Below are positions 34,049-34,267 of a stretch of DNA of 34,267 bases, piece after piece. Each line of letters starts with the position of its first letter. Position 1 is the stretch's first letter. The position numbers and the translations under genes were made by a program. This stretch comes from Dysgonomonas sp. 521 (GTDB lineage: Bacteria; Bacteroidota; Bacteroidia; Bacteroidales; Dysgonomonadaceae), in the NCBI RefSeq assembly GCF_010501055.1, contig NZ_QVMO01000044.1, forward strand, positions 1 to 34,267. Direction: 5' to 3'. Under the pieces are notes generated by a model. The model searched no databases. It had not been told where the DNA came from and saw only the letters and a list, made by a program, of their open reading frames with translations.

Positions 34049-34267
34049 ATGACAACCAACGAATATCCAAATGCTAATGCATTTATACTTAATACTTTAA
34101 GTTCAGATATTTTTTCAAATATCAAGCAGACAAGAAAAAATTTTATATTCCACCTGCTAATGTTTTATTTAGGCATTAAAGGTAAAATAAATTTCTTGCA
34201 ACTTGCTCGTTTTTCCCGGTACTGTGAACAATATTTTAGAATAAATTTCGAGAATATATTCAATTTT
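34049..34267 (+). CDS. Probable transposase, N-terminal part, runs off the window
   Basis: An ATG at 34049 opens a frame of 73 codons with no stop before the last base. The peptide includes FIFHLLMFYLGIKGKINFL then QLARFSRYCEQYFRINFENI, resembling the N-terminal segment of DDE transposases common in Bacteroidota insertion sequences. The family cannot be named with certainty. The 100 bp between the HTH stop and this ATG should contain the left inverted repeat. It is incomplete at the window edge; an intact copy may continue outside. Confidence 0.6.
   Translation, partial: MTTNEYPNANAFILNTLSSDIFSNIKQTRKNFIFHLLMFYLGIKGKINFLQLARFSRYCEQYFRINFENIFNF

Noticed and set aside
1..34267. CRISPR arrays, rRNA and tRNA genes
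   Set aside because: No regularly spaced repeats, cloverleaf-like sequences or rRNA segments were noticed by eye; a tRNA scan was not possible.

Overview
The window looks like a chromosomal segment of an anaerobic or facultative member of the Bacteroidota, most likely Bacteroidales. Several intergenic regions carry the Bacteroidota promoter signature (TAnnTTTG at -7 with a TTG/TTTG element about 20 bp upstream). The genes (TonB-dependent receptor, HcpR-type regulators, DUF488, DUF2945, OMPLA) and the moderate-to-low GC fit this. Genus cannot be fixed from the sequence alone. The dominant theme is nitrate respiration and defence against reactive nitrogen, redox and envelope stress.

Region 1 (1-8.7 kb): a thioredoxin-like protein lacking the usual first active-site Cys, then a minus-strand tripartite RND efflux operon (TolC-like, adaptor, pump, small PII-like protein, DUF2892 membrane protein). 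Divergent from it is a plus-strand operon of a DUF6132-like small membrane protein, a single-domain rhodanese, a DUF2892-like protein, a thioredoxin lipoprotein and a MarR regulator. The shared 257-bp control region carries several TTTCC-N3-GGAAA dyads. A nearly identical 66-bp block recurs 15.3 kb away as the promoter of an outer-membrane phospholipase A gene (pldA).

Region 2 (8.8-20.2 kb): a nine-gene minus-strand operon, read 5' to 3' as membrane protein, mobA, narK, narG, narH, narJ, narI, TonB-dependent receptor, P-loop NTPase. Most junctions overlap by 4 bp (ATGA). It encodes a canonical cytoplasm-facing membrane nitrate reductase with its transporter and cofactor maturation. A Crp/Fnr-family regulator is divergently transcribed from it.

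Region 3 (21-29 kb): pldA; a three-gene operon hcpR1 - Nim-like flavoprotein - SMUG2-like uracil-DNA glycosylase; a divergent ferredoxin-hcp1 operon; and a short SDR - cupin - DUF488 - DUF2945 run.

Region 4 (29-34.3 kb): a second, more AT-rich hcpR2/hcp2 pair with the same promoter geometry, a di-iron Fe-S repair protein (RIC/ScdA), and a truncated type II NADH dehydrogenase fused at a junction near 33,235 to the tail of a RibD-C/dihydrofolate-reductase-like gene. Beyond it lies about 330 bp of palindrome-rich noncoding DNA, an excisionase-like HTH ORF, and the start of a probable transposase that runs off the end.

As a whole the segment joins nitrate reduction to detoxification of its by-products: Hcp for NO/hydroxylamine chemistry, RIC for Fe-S repair, and possibly uracil removal from nitrosatively deaminated DNA. 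Next to this sits a separately regulated efflux/thiol/envelope module. No rRNA, tRNA or CRISPR array was seen.
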